From: Girardinichthys multiradiatus
Taxonomy: Eukaryota > Chordata > Actinopteri > Cyprinodontiformes > Goodeidae
Assembly (NCBI RefSeq): GCF_021462225.1
Contig: NC_061800.1
Coordinates: 11,433,002-11,497,001 of the forward strand
Length of the DNA: 64,000 nucleotides
Direction: 5' to 3'
This document shows positions 32,050 through 44,329 of the stretch, piece after piece (position 1 is the first letter of the stretch; every line of letters begins with the position of its first letter). The position numbers and the translations under genes are program-made. The notes below the pieces were generated by a model. That model had not been told where the DNA came from and ran no database searches. It was given only the letters and a program-made list of their open reading frames with translations.

Positions 32050-35000
32050 TCAATCCAAGATGGCGCCGCAGATGGTCGCCTCGGCGTGTTGGTGCGCATT
32101 GTTTTGTTTTGTTTTTTGCTTTAAAACGGTCTTCTGTGATGGTACCCGGAGCACTCTCACCAGAGAAGAACTCATGAACATCAGGGCTACTACACCAGAG
32201 GAGTTATTTCCAACTTTTCTGCCTACTGCTCTGGAATTGTTGGACATTCTGGTCAAAGGTGCGCTCACCTTTGTTCACGCGGTGAAACGCCGGAAGAGAG
32301 GGAAACGGGCTGGGGTGCTGGTACGACTTCGCCAGCGTGGACTACGAACACCGTTACCTGGAATATTTCTCTCTAACGTGCGCTCACTTCCCAACAAAAT
32401 TGAGGAACTACAATTGCTGTTGGGGAAAAACAGGGACATTTATTCATCGGCAGTTTTGTGCTTCACGGAGACGTGGCTGTGTGGATTAATACCGGACTCT
32501 GCGCTGTAGCTGGCAGGATTCCAGCTCTACAGAGCGGACAGACACACAGAACTCTCCGGCAAAGCGAAAGGTGGAGGAATCTGTTTTTACCTCAACAGTG
32601 GTTGGTGCAACGACGTGACAGTGATTCAGCAGCACTGTTCTCCAGACCTGGAATCCTCCATCATAAACTGTAAGCCTTTCTATTCCCCCCGTGAGTTCGC
32701 TTCGTTCATCCTGGTCGGTGTTTACATCCCGCCGCAAGCTAACGTGCAGGTCGCACAGCGCATGCTCGCCGACCAGATACTGAGTGTGGAGCGGACCAAC
32801 CCGGACTCCTTAGTAATCGTCGCTGGTGACTTTAACAAAGGTAATCTGACCCACGAACTCCCCAAATATAGACAGTTTATAAAATGTCCGACCAGAGAGG
32901 ACAACATTCTGGATCACTGTTACACCACCATCAGAGACGCTTATCACGCCGTCCCACGTGCTGCACTGGGCCAATCCGACCACATCATGGTCCACCTGAT
33001 TCCTGCATACAGGCAGAAACTAAAGCTCTGCAAACCTGTTGTGAGGACAACAAGGACGTGGAGCAGTGAGGCTGTGGAGAATCTCCAGGCGTGTTTAGGC
33101 TGTACAGACTGGGATGTGTTCAGGACTACTACCAACAGTCTGGATGAGTACACAGAGGCTGTGACTTCCTACATCAGCTTCTGTGAGGACAGCTGTGTAC
33201 CATCATGCACCAGGGTGAGTTACAACAACGACAAACCCTGGTTCACAGCTAAACTCAGAAGGTTAAGACTGGATAAGGAAGAGGCCTTCAGGAGTGGGGA
33301 CAAAGACATATACAGAGAGGCTAAGTACAAGTTTGGCAAGGCAGTGAAAGAGGCCAAACGACTGTACTCTGAGAAGCTCCAAAACCAGTTCTCAGCCAAC
33401 GACTCTGCGTCTGTCTGGAAAGGGCTCAAGCAAATCACCAACTACAAGCCGAAAGCCCCCCACTCCATCAACGACGCCTCGCCAACAACCTGAACGAGTT
33501 CTACTGCCGCTTTGAAAGACAAAGGGACAGTCCTGCAACCATCCCCCACGACGCCCCCCAACACCTGCAGCCACAATCCACCACCCCCATCTCTCCAACC
33601 TCAAGAGGGGCCTTGGCACCTCCAACCCCCACCCTGAAGTTCCCCCCCACCAGCCCCCTACCCACGCCGAGGACGGCTCTTTCCATCCAGGAGAGGGACG
33701 TAAACAAACTCTTCAGGAGACAGAACCCCCGGAAAGCTTCTGGTCTGGATTCTGTCTCACCAGCCAGCCTGAAGCACTGCGCTGATCAGCTGTCTCCAGT
33801 CTTCACAGACATTTTTAACACCTCACTGGAGACATGTCATGTGCCAGCCTGCTTCAAGTCCTCCACCATCGTCCCTGTTCCCAAGAAGCCAAGGACCACA
33901 GGGCTTAATGACTTCAGACCCGTCGCCCTGACCTCTGTGTTGATGAAGTCCTTTGAGCGCCTTGTGCTCTCACACCTAAAAGACATCACCGACCCCCTCC
34001 TGGACCCCCTGCAGTTTGCCTACAGAGCCAACAGGTCTGTAGACGATGCAGTCAACCTAGCCCTTCACTTCATCCTCCGGCACCTGGACTCCACAGGAAC
34101 CTATGCCAGGATCCTGTTTGTGGATTTCAGCTCTGCCTTCAACACCATTGTCCCAGTTCTGCTCCAGGAGAAACTCTCCCAGCTGAGTGTGCCCAACTCC
34201 ACCTGTAGGTGGATAACTGACTTCCTGTCTGACAGGAAGCAGCGCGTGAGGCTGGGGAAGCATGTCTCTGACTCCCTGACCATCAGCACCGGTTCCCCCC
34301 AAGGCTGTGTTCTCTCTCCTCTGCTCTTCTCCCTGTACACCAACAGCTGCACCTCCAGTCACCAGTCTGTCAAGCTTCTGAAGTTTGCGGACGACACCAC
34401 CCTGATCGGACTCATCTCTGATGGTGACGAGTCCGCGTACAGATGGGAGGTGGACCATCTGTTGGACTGGTGCAGCCAGAACAACCTTGAGCTCAACGCT
34501 CTAAAGACAGTGGAGATGGTTGTGGACTTCAGGCAGAACCCAGCCCCACCTGCCCCCATCACCCTCTGTGACTCCACAATTGACACTGTGGAATCTTTCC
34601 ACTTCCTGGGAACCATCATCTCCCAGGATCTCAAGTGGGAGCCAAACATCAGCTCCCTCATCAAGAAAGCCCAGCAGAGGATGTTCTTCCTGCGGCAGCT
34701 GAAGAAATTCAACCTGCCAAAGACTATGATGGTGCACTTCTACACAGCCATCATTGAGTCCATCCTCACCTCCTCCATCACCATCTGGTACGCCGCTGCT
34801 ACAGCCAAGGATAAGGGCAGGCTGCAGCGTGTCATTCGGTCTGCTGAGAAGGTGATTGGCTGCAGTCTACTGTCGCTCCAGGAACTGTACACCTCCAGGA
34901 CCCTGAAGCGGGCAGGGAAGATTCTGGCTGATCCCTCCCACCCTGGTCACAGACTCTTTGAAACTCTCCCCTCTGGCAGGAGGCTGCGGTCCATCCGGAC

Positions 35001-35140
35001 CAAAACCTCACGCCACAAGAACAGTTTTTTCCCATCTGCCACCAGCCTTGTTAACAAAGCCCGGAAACCACACTGACACTCCCCAGCTGCACGGTAGATG
35101 GATCTCCCAACTACCTTTCTCCTTCCCATCTAAACTCTAA
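32050..35140 (+). mobile_element. L2-like LINE, nearly intact
   Basis: Sense-strand non-LTR retrotransposon with its 5' end. The ATG at 32,060 lies in AAGATGGCGCC. The N-terminal part has a hydrophobic stretch and 'REELMNIR'. The endonuclease starts at 'NVRSLPNKIEELQLL' and continues with 'CFTETWL', 'GGGICFYLNSGWC', 'VIVAGDFNKGNLTHELPKY' and 'LGQSDHIMV' to 33,493. The reverse transcriptase (33,613-35,076) has '[22 protein letters not shown]', '[11 protein letters not shown]', '[19 protein letters not shown]' and Phe-Ala-Asp-Asp (34,384-34,395). Only two lesions are visible: an in-frame TAG at 32,507-32,509 and a frame change between 33,493 and 33,613. The 3' tail after 35,100 lacks a clear microsatellite. 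Confidence 0.92.
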
Positions 35141-37198
35141 ATGATTTGTGAGTACATCAACTTAACCAGTGCACAGGTTATTTGCTTGTTCAACAAGTAA
35201 CCTGGCTGTCAGTCTTTGGCCACAAACCAGCCCAAGCATTAATTCAGCCATGCAATAATTTCTTTTGGATTAAAATATTAATTTCGCTAGATGTTACCTG
35301 ATCTGTTAAGTTTATTTAACTGATAATGTAAAAATACAATAAAACTGATGAAAATGAAAGGTAAATACTGAATGAGTATAACACAGATAAATTGGGATCA
35401 TTTTGGATGTGAATCTAATTATATTTCTGTTGACTAAAACCTTTTTATTTAACCTTAAATCTTGCATCAGTTTCTTGTTTGTTAATTATTTGAAGGTGTT
35501 TTATATTAAAGCGGAGTGTATGTGACAGAGGAATAAATTTGACCTAAATGAACTTAAGCTTCCTTAAGAAGTACAGTCAGCTGTATAATATCTAGTATTA
35601 CAGCCTCAAAGCTGATACCCATAGACTCCCAAAGTACAGTAGTAATTTAGGTAATACTTCTAAGTTTTTTCCTCAATAGTTGTACTGTATCGTATGGTAA
35701 AATCTATTGGTATGAATATTTTTGCCATTATTAAAGTGGCAAAGTGTTTAAAGCAAAGTGTTAATAATTCAATATATTTTCTCTTTATTAACTGAGACAA
35801 CTTGCACTGAATTACGTATTTATACTTATTAAATATTTACATACTTTGATGCTATGAAACTACAAATTACAACATGTTTTTTGTGGGTTTTTATTTGATG
35901 ACCAGAAAAAAAAGACCTGCATGTGTTTTTAGCTCCCACATGTCAACACTTATTAAACTAATGGGTTCAATATAACTGCTTGTGCTTTGTGAGGTCCTCT
36001 TCTAGATTTTAGAATATAATAATTGTCAAGTCTTGTAATGCTCAAACAAATCCAATGGATTTTCCACATAAAGGCTTGACCTTACTAAAACGTAAATATG
36101 CTTTCATATAGACAGTTTCATTGAAGTTCTGGCTGTATGTTCAGCATTGTCGTACTGGAAAGCCAACCTCCACCCGAGCATTGAAGCTTCCGGAAGCATC
36201 GTGAGCGGTCTATTGGTCATTCTAAATCATGTGACCTTTGAAAAAAAAAATCATACTTATGCTAATTAGCAACAATGTTGCATAATATGCAAAACATAGC
36301 CAAAAAAGTTTTTTTGGTCCAACTTCAAAATAGATTAAGATGTACGAATGATTTTCATACCAGTAGTGCATAAAGTCAAACTCAAGGTATGTACTCATTT
36401 TTAGAGGGATGCAGGCCTAGGGGGCTTCAGGCATATTCTTCATATTAAATATGTTCTTGGAAAATATTTAGGGATTTTTCTGACAAACTATGGATTTTAA
36501 GTGAATTGACTGTTTCAATTTTGATCATTATTACTAATATCTATGAAATGTTAGTTGTTTTTAAAACATCTTTAAAATTAGGGACATGATAAACATTGCG
36601 TATCATTCACATATAGATATGGTTATCTGAGAATATTTAGGGAATTTTATGAATTAGGGTGGTGTTTTTTTTAGGAATTTTTGAATTTCGTTATGGATTA
36701 TGTACTATGGAAATTATTTAAATGTGGGTCATTATAGGATTGTATTGTATAATCAACGTTTCTCTTTTTTTGTCAAAAAACCATTACATCTAGGGACATT
36801 CTAAACAATGCATATTATTGCAAATATAAACTTGGTTAATTGAGAATATATTTGTTATTTTATGTCAAACATACTAAACACATTAAGAGATATCCACGGA
36901 GAAAACATATGTTGAAATTTTCTTTTTGTTCCTGTAAAAAAGGAAGAAAAGTCACTGGTCACTCAGTCAATTTGATATTTACAATTTGATCAAAGTTTAA
37001 ATTAAATTTCGGCCATTTTTTTCTCTGCCTGTGATGTCTTTTCTTTGTTTCTGTTGGAGTGAGTGAATGTTCGTTCATGTGTTGCATGACACAATAATTT
37101 ATGTTGTAGAATAATGTTTGATTAAAACCTTGGGTTTTCAGGAGCATTAAGAAGCAGCTCATTTCTGAGGCAGGTGCATATTAACAGTTTTGCAGTTT
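35141..37198. other. No gene recognised
   Basis: AT-rich, with no ORF over about 60 codons that looks real and no element ends I can identify. Confidence 0.6.
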
Positions 37199-37532
37199 AA
37201 GGTAGGTGGCAGAGTTGGTAGCACTGTTGCCTTGCTGCAAGAAGGTCCTGGGTTCACTCCCAGCCGGGGGTCGTGCATGCGTGGGTTCACTCCGGGTACT
37301 TCGGCTTCATCCCACAGTCCAAAGACCTGACTGTTAGATTAATTGGTCTCTCTAAATTGCCCTTAGGTGTGTGAATGAGTGTGTGCTTAGTTGTTTGTGT
37401 GTTGCTGCGATGAACTGGTGAAATGTCCAGGTTGTACCCCGCCTCTTGCCCATAGACTGGTGAAGATAGGCACCAGCTTCCTCGCAACCCACTATGGAAA
37501 AAGCAGTAAAGAAAATGACTGACTGACTGACA
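37199..37532 (+). mobile_element. SINE-like repeat with tRNA-like promoter boxes
   Basis: The head has an A-box-like 'tggcagagttggtag' (37,207-37,221) and a B-box-like 'ggttcactcc' (37,251-37,260), followed by a conserved fish-repeat body ('ttaattggtctctctaaatt', 'gtaccccgcctcttgccc') and a (GACT)n tail to 37,532. It could alternatively be a non-autonomous DNA element; the boxes favour a SINE. Confidence 0.55.
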
Positions 37533-39082
37533 GTTTAAGGTACCCCAAGATGGGTTGGAATGAAGGTACTGTGGGACCACCCATGACCCGCCCATAGACA
37601 ACTTATCAGAGGTTAGTTCTGCCTGGCTCCACCCACCTACCAAGTTTGTACATGCCTTAACTTCCATGGAAAAACTAAGCATCTTCCTTCCTGAGTTTTA
37701 ACACTGTTTAAGAGACAAGAGAATCAAAAAGCTTGTAGTGATTACTGCGCTAACAGCATGTTTATATAATAATTAAGAATGAAGCATGACATTTAGATTT
37801 CTGTGTTTTACTATTAAATGTTTAATTAAATACTTTAAACTTCTTCAAAGATTTAGTTTTGTATGCAGAATCATTGGTGATTTATTAGATTGAAAGCTTT
37901 TCTGGTGCCATTAAGCTAGCTGACTGTTCAAGATATGCCAAAAGTAAGGAATATATTTTTGATATAGAATGGAGTCATGACTCCATACTTAGTGGGAATT
38001 AATGATTAGATTCAGTTTGTCAGGTTTATGCATCGAAATTGCATTAGATTTCCATTAATTTAATACTCATCTTTATACAAGACAAATCAGGATGATATGC
38101 GACTTAATTCTATGTAAGACATTGATGAACTGCACAACAACTGAAGTTTGTGTTTCGTTGTTAATGTAACCGAATTGCAGTTACAAACAACTGGATTTTA
38201 TTTATGTTGCTTTCGGAAAATTCATATTGACACATAGTTATGTCAGAATGGATTTCTTTGGTTCTATGTAATGTGATCCTGGTTGCTAGAACATAATTTT
38301 TTTCAAACATTTTGCTGGATTGCTGCATGGGTTGGACCCTGCGCCACAAGAGAGTAATGTCAGAATAAAGTAGCACTGGGTTGCAAACGTTTTAGCACTT
38401 ATGGGAAAAATTGTAGCTCATATCTCCAGTAAGGACTATAAGTGACAATGTGAGATGCACTTTCTGCTTTGTTTTATATAACTGGTGCCCAGCTCCCCAA
38501 GTCTACATTCTGAAAACCTGTCTGAATGTTTGGTGTTGATTCTTTTGAGAAATTATACATCTTCACAGATTAGACCATTATGAAATTTCTCTTTGGGGAT
38601 TCTGAAACTATGGAAATAATGACCTGTAATCAGGCCTTCCACAAATATCATATGTCACATTTGTAATATTCAGAATATTTAGCTGTCACTGCTTGTGTAA
38701 CAGGTAAAATCAGAAGAATAATTATTTTTTGCTTTCCTATTATTTGTTGATGAAGTTCCGTTTATTTAAGCACCTAGGGTAATAATGAACCATTGCATTA
38801 CATAGCAAAATCCAGAAAGATAGACATACGTAGGCTTCATTTTGTTGGTGTAGTAAAGGCACAAAGTGATTGTTGCCGGTTTTCTTGCGCCGTTGAAGGC
38901 CACAGAATGGTCATGGTTTCTCTGTGGGTGCAGTGATGGGGGAGATGTTTTTGTTTTTTGGGGTTTTACCTACGAACACACGTACCCTGTCTATTGGTCT
39001 CACTTATATGACAATGAGAGAAAGAGCAAAAGCAAACCTTAGTCCTTTTTAAGTACTGTTTTGCAGGCCTCCTAATTTAGGC
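37533..39082. other. No gene recognised
   Basis: AT-rich unique-looking sequence. The only structure noted is an 18-bp palindrome at 37,969-37,986. Confidence 0.6.
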
Positions 39083-39420
39083 ATGGTGATATTGCCAAGA
39101 TCACTGCCCCCCACATCTTTGCTTTACTTTCGAAACGTCTCCACTGTGCTTTCTCAAGTGTCACAGATGGTGAAGGCTGTATTACCTGAGAGAGCTACTT
39201 CCTCCCTTCACTCCTTTGTTCCAGTTGGCTGGGTTTTGGTAGGAGAGCTCAAAAGAAAACACTGGAAGTCTAGACGCTGACGAGGTCCATATCAGATCCT
39301 ACTGATCACCCACACCTACCATCAAGGTAGCAGAACGTGTTACCTGGATACACGTGTCACATTGCAAAAAGGTTCCAGTTTCTCCAGATTGCCTTGGCTC
39401 CCAGGACAAAAGGCATCCTT
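39083..39420 (+). pseudogene. Retroviral integrase C-terminal fragment
   Basis: The frame 39,083-39,280 contains 'SFVPVGWVLVGELKRKHWKSRR', then a stop and, continuing in the same frame, 'RGPYQILLI', the SH3-like C-terminal domain of gamma/epsilon-type retroviral integrase. It is related to but different from the domain at 6,172-6,310. The following sequence to 39,730 may be decayed env but I cannot support that. No LTRs found nearby. Confidence 0.6.
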
Positions 39421-40177
39421 CAACTGGATCATCTACTGGCTAACGTTATGATCAGAGCAGGCCGCCACAAGCCAAATAACTTTAAACTGATCACCGGCGG
39501 GTGGTTGAAGAGGTCGTGGAAGAACACAGTTTTTACAAAGGCATAATCATCCTTTTTGGCAGAGCAACGTTTGTTCCACAACATACTGAAAACCCCACCA
39601 CCTTGCCAGAAAACTGGAATCATAAGGTAATTTGCCTCACCGTGCACACACCATGGAGAGAGACACACAGGAACATACATGGAAGACCACTACCACAATT
39701 GCACATAACCTTTCTCCGAAATGACTGGTGACATCTGCAGTGGAGAGAATGGGAAATATGCTCCACAATCCTTATTCTTCTTAATTATTTTTTTGTTTCA
39801 TTTGGTGGTTGCTAGGCACTCCCTTGCTTCAACAACAAGGTCTGTGACGGGACCCAAAGAGTGTGTTCATCCTAGCACTGAAAATTATAGTTCAAGAAAA
39901 TACAACTGTTTCTGCTAGATTTGATCTATGTGATGATGTGAAGTGTGGTAGTTTATCAAGATGATTGTTTATATATATCAAAAGAAAACAATTCTCCACC
40001 TTATCAGATGCTGTCGCTTATGGGCTCCCACATTAATAGTGACACTGACTCTCATAATGATGATGATTTTACCACTGTTTAATCTTCATTTTTTCCAAAC
40101 ATGATTTCTTTCTTGTTTCACGAATGTTATATTCATCATTTATGCATTTAATGTGTCTTGATTCTAATCTACCTAAG
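39421..40177. other. No gene recognised
   Basis: Possible continuation of the retroviral fragment to about 39,730, then AT-rich sequence. Confidence 0.5.
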
Positions 40178-41735
40178 GGGGCCAGCAGGACCACATCATC
40201 TGCAAAAATAAAAGACGAAATCCACTGGTCCCCAAACCAGACCCCCTCCTGCCCTTGGCCACACCTAGAAATCCTGGGCAGCCCGCCGGAGTCCACCATG
40301 CACCGGGAACAGGTCCGACTTAGTGCCAGCAATGCAGACCAAACACCTGCTCCTCATGTACAGCGCTTTGAGTGCCTTGTTGCTGAAAAGAGCTATATAA
40401 ATAAACTTGACTTGACTTGTACAGAGACCCGACTCTGTACTCCTGGAGCAACCCCACAGGGAACCACGAGGGACATAGTCGAATGCCTTCTCCAGGTCCA
40501 CAAAACACATGTGGACCAGTTGGGCACACTCCCACGAACCCACGAGTAGCCTGCAGAGGGTCTGGAGCTGGTCCAATGTCCCACAGATGAGACGAAAACC
40601 AAACTGCTCCTTCTGAAGCTGATGTTCAACTATCGGCCGGACTCTCCTCTCCAATACCCTGGTATACGCCTAAACAGGGAGGCTCCCTTTAGTTGGAACA
40701 CACCCTCTGGTCACCCTTCTTATGAAGGGAGAACACCACCAATTCCTGAGGCACTGCCACCGTGGAGCTTTTAACCACCTCGGTGACTTCTTCCTGGGTT
40801 ATGAAAGAGTCCAACCCAAGTCCCCAGCCTCTGCTTCCACCAGGGAATGCGTGAATGCAGGATTGAGGAGATCCTTGAAGTACTCCTTCCACTGCCTGAT
40901 AATGTCCTCAGTCGAGGTCAGCAGCTCCCCACCCTCACTGTAAACAGTGTAGACCAAGCACTGCTTCTTCCTCCTGAGGCGCTGGACTGTTTGCCAGAAT
41001 TGCTTCGAGGCCAACTGGTAGTCCTTCTCCATGGCCTCACTGAACTCCTCCCTGGCCAGAGTATTTGCCTCTGCCACAGCCCGGGCCACGGCACGCTTGG
41101 CCTCACGGCACCCTTCAGCCACCTAAGGAGTCCCACAAGCCAACCACAGCCGATAGGACTCCTCCTTTCACTTGACAGCATCCATTACTCCTGATGTCCA
41201 CCACCGGGTTTGGGGATTGCACCGCAGACCTAACAGCCACATCTATGGGCAGCAGCATCATCAATAGATGCGGAGAACATGGTCCCCTCTGACTCTATGT
41301 CTCCAACTTAACCCGGAATCTGGTCAAAGCTCTCCCGGAGGTGGGAGTTGAATATATCCCTGGCAGAGGGCTCCGTCAGACGTTCCCAGCAGACCCTCAC
41401 TATATGCTTGGGCTTGCCAAGTCTGTCCAACTTTCTCCTCTTCCAGCAAATCCAACTCACCATCAGGTGGTGATCAGTGGACAGCTCAGCACCTCTCTTC
41501 ACCCAAGTGTCCAAAACATGCAGTCTGTAGACACGACAACAAAGTCAATCATCGATCTCCTGCCTAGGGTGTCCTGGTGCCAAGTGCACTGATGAATACT
41601 CCTATGGTTGAACACGGTGTTCATTATGGACAATCTCTGGTTAGCACAGAAGTCCAATAATGAAACATCACTCGGATTTAGATTGGGGAGGCCATTCTTC
41701 CCTATCACGCCTCTCCAGGTGTCACTGTTGTTGAC
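40178..41735 (-). mobile_element. RTE-like LINE, antisense, at the start of arm 2
   Basis: Minus strand. From right to left: endonuclease end ('RRSMIDFVVVS', 41,499-41,600), linker (40,799-41,122, 'EFSEAMEKDYQLASKQFWQTVQRLRR') and RT pieces (40,265-40,654, 'FVDLEKAFDYVPRG'; Phe-Ala-Asp-Asp near 40,195-40,206). Many frameshifts and deletions. It contains a 54-bp L2-tail insertion (40,364-40,417). Its right part is the partner of 1-627. Confidence 0.85.
40364..40417 (+). mobile_element. 54-bp L2-tail insertion with target duplication
   Basis: 'cgctttgagtgccttg', 'gctatataaataaa' and a (CTTGA)n tail, bounded by TGTACAG at 40,357-40,363 and 40,418-40,424. The RTE copies at about 19,732 and 51,891 have a single tacag site here and no insert. 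Confidence 0.85.
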
Positions 41736-41739
41736 GGTA

Positions 41740-41955
41740 AGACAGCTTCCAATTACCTCAATTTCAGTTGGAACAACACTGAAGTAATTATGTTTGGACA
41801 AAGTGGTAATTGCAGTGCTTTTCATTCGAATCTTAATAGCCTGAAGCCTTTTAGTAAGTTGCACCTTAAAACTTTGGGGATTTTATTAAACTCAAATGCA
41901 ACAGCTGTCATTATGATAAACCTGGTGACTCTGGTGAGAGCAACAATTACAAAGG
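41740..41955 (+). mobile_element. LINE fragment (RT thumb region)
   Basis: Translates to a stretch with 'NTEVIMFGQSGN' and 'LKTLGILLNSN', resembling the 'KTEV...K.LGV.FD' region of CR1/L2-type LINEs. The arm 1 counterpart (640-745) is truncated. Confidence 0.55.
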
Positions 41956-42339
41956 CAGAGTTGTAGGAGAGGAGGGAATGTAGGTAAGAAACAGGGTCAG
42001 GAACCACAAAAGACAGAACTGAGTGTGCTGGTCTAATTACCACTCAGGTGAGTTAACAATCTGACGCGTTCATCAAGATTCCTGCTGCTTAAGAAGCTCC
42101 TGTTGAGTAGGCCTGATGATCTTCAGCTGTGGCTGTTACACCCTGCAGGAGGAGGTGGGAGAGAAACCACACACAAACACAACACAAACCTACGCTTAGC
42201 TCTGTGGCATGACAACAGCTCTTTTTCTGACACAAACAGACAGGCTCTTGGGTATCTGTCAGACCTCCTGCAGCCTTATGCACCCTCTAGATATCTTCGA
42301 TCTTATGATCACTTGCTTTTAGCTGTACCTGTCATAGTT

Positions 42340-43610
42340 GTGGGTTTGGTGGCAGGACCAGAATGCAGAACACGACGAGAAGGTAGCATGGTGATGAAGT
42401 ATTTAATGTTGAAGTAGACAGACTTACAGGCAGGTATGCAGTATACAAAGTACTGGCAGGTGGTCCAAAGCATATTTTCAGGAGGCAAACCAAAACTAAA
42501 ACACAAGGAGGAACTTGAGAAGTCAACCAGGGTAGCGAGGAAAGATAACATGAGGAACCAGCAAGGAACAATGAAAACTAGAAAGCTTATAAGCTGAGGG
42601 AAGTGTAGTATGGACCAATGAGACAGAGAGGCAGGTAATCAGAGGAAACATGAAACAGGTGTGGACCAGGCTCCAGAGAACTGAGGGAATATGAATGGTT
42701 GCTATGGTGACAGGACTAGGAGACAAAGGGACACTGGAGAAACTAAACTATGAAATAAACCAAAGGGAAAACGGGATCAAAAGATAAACAACACTAACTC
42801 ACAAAGAGGAGCAGGGAGGCCGAGGAACAGGTGAACTGACTACAAAACTAAACTATGGGAAAGGGACTAAATAACAAACTCAGAGAAACATCTAAGAAAT
42901 TATAACAACCTGAGATATAAGAACCTGGCAAATAAGAATTAACAAAAGAAACCATAAAGGAAACCCTAACTGAAAAAGTAAACAAACCCAAACAAACACT
43001 GACTGAAACTAACCGGGAGGGAAGCAGAGAAAGCGAAGACTAGAATAAATGCAAACCAAAATGTAAACAATAAGTGGAACTACGTATAGTGGCAAACAAG
43101 AACTGAAAGCTAACCTATCAGAAGGAACTGAAACAATAGACTAACACGAGGAACTAAACTAGGGATAAAGTTGGAAAGAACTACAAAAATAAAGGGAAAT
43201 GAACACTGAGAAAATAACAACTGAAGGGTAACTAATGACAAGAGGACAAGAGGAGGAATAGGGAAAAGAAACTAATAAAATAGAAGAATGCAGCAAGAAA
43301 CAAATAACCTAACCATAAACAACCGCAGAAACACTAAACGGGAAACTAAACTAGAAAACCCAAAGAAGCAAGTGAACTGTAATAATACTAATAATAAAAA
43401 TAATAATAATAAGAGGAGAAAACCATTCTAGGTAATAAATAAATGAGAAAGCAACCACCAAGGGAACAATGGGCGAGGGGAGAAAGAACTACTAAAACTA
43501 GGAGGCAGGAGAGAGAACAAAACTATCAGGAAACAGAATGAATAAACAAACATAACTACTATACCCAAAGAAATAGAAACACCTAACTCAAGAGGAAATA
43601 AACACAAATC
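42340..43610 (+). repeat. Purine-rich dispersed repeat, arm 2
   Basis: Partner of 1,100-2,377, with the same A/G strand bias and the same 'gaaactaaactatgaaat' wording. It ends at the unoccupied retroviral target. Confidence 0.7.
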
Positions 43611-43615
43611 CAAAA
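43611..43615 (+). other. Empty target site of the retrovirus
   Basis: CAAAA occurs once here, flanked by 'aaacacaaatc' and 'caaagtccacaatggcagat'. Arm 1 has the same flanks with CAAAA duplicated around the provirus. Confidence 0.93.
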
Positions 43616-43984
43616 CAAAGTCCACAATGGCAGATCCTGACAGTACCGAGGATCATAAACTTTAACTTGAACATAAGACCAAATAAAAACCTCTAAAGGA
43701 GTACTTTTTTCATGAAAATTGTTTTTTTCTTTTTATTTATTGCTGCATGTATTCGGTTGTAACTAAAAGCACAAAGGATATAAAACTGTTCCAGATAGGC
43801 TGGTAGAAGTAAATTGTCAGTGCAGTCTACACTCAGTATGAATATTGCTGTTGGTCTTGTTACAACAACACTCTGTCATTTATTATAACAGTTTGGTACT
43901 GTAATAAACAAAAATTATGGTTAAAATGTGTTGTGATATTCATGAACAGCATACTTCACTGTAAAATAACTAGTGGCACTAGTG

Positions 43985-44329
43985 CATCCCTTACAATAAA
44001 TATAAATAAACTTTTTTGTCATTCTTGAATTGCAAACTTTAATGTAAAATCAATGTTGATGCACAATGGGCCACAATTTCCCAACCTTTCTTTGAACTTA
44101 TCAGAAGTTGTTAGCATGCCAACATCTCTACAAGGAATAATCTCTGAAATCCATGGTGGATAAAGAAGTCTCTTTAAATACTTTGTCTCAAACACTTTCT
44201 GACCTGACTGGTGTCTGTGCGAAGGAGAGGTAGACTTCTTTTAAGACTTTTTTCTCACGCGTAGCACCTTAAAATCACTTCCTATTTCATTTATTCATTT
44301 CTGTTTTTATAATTACCTTGCTTACTAAA
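43985..44329 (+). promoter_or_regulatory. Conserved block upstream of OR gene, arm 2
   Basis: Counterpart of 9,220-9,552 and 23,245-23,527. Arm 2 has lost about 170 bp just upstream (the 'tatcagtaagtact' part) relative to arm 1. Confidence 0.45.

Noticed and set aside
37199..37280. A tRNA gene
   Set aside because: The A- and B-box-like words are present but no cloverleaf or acceptor stem can be formed; a SINE-like repeat fits better.
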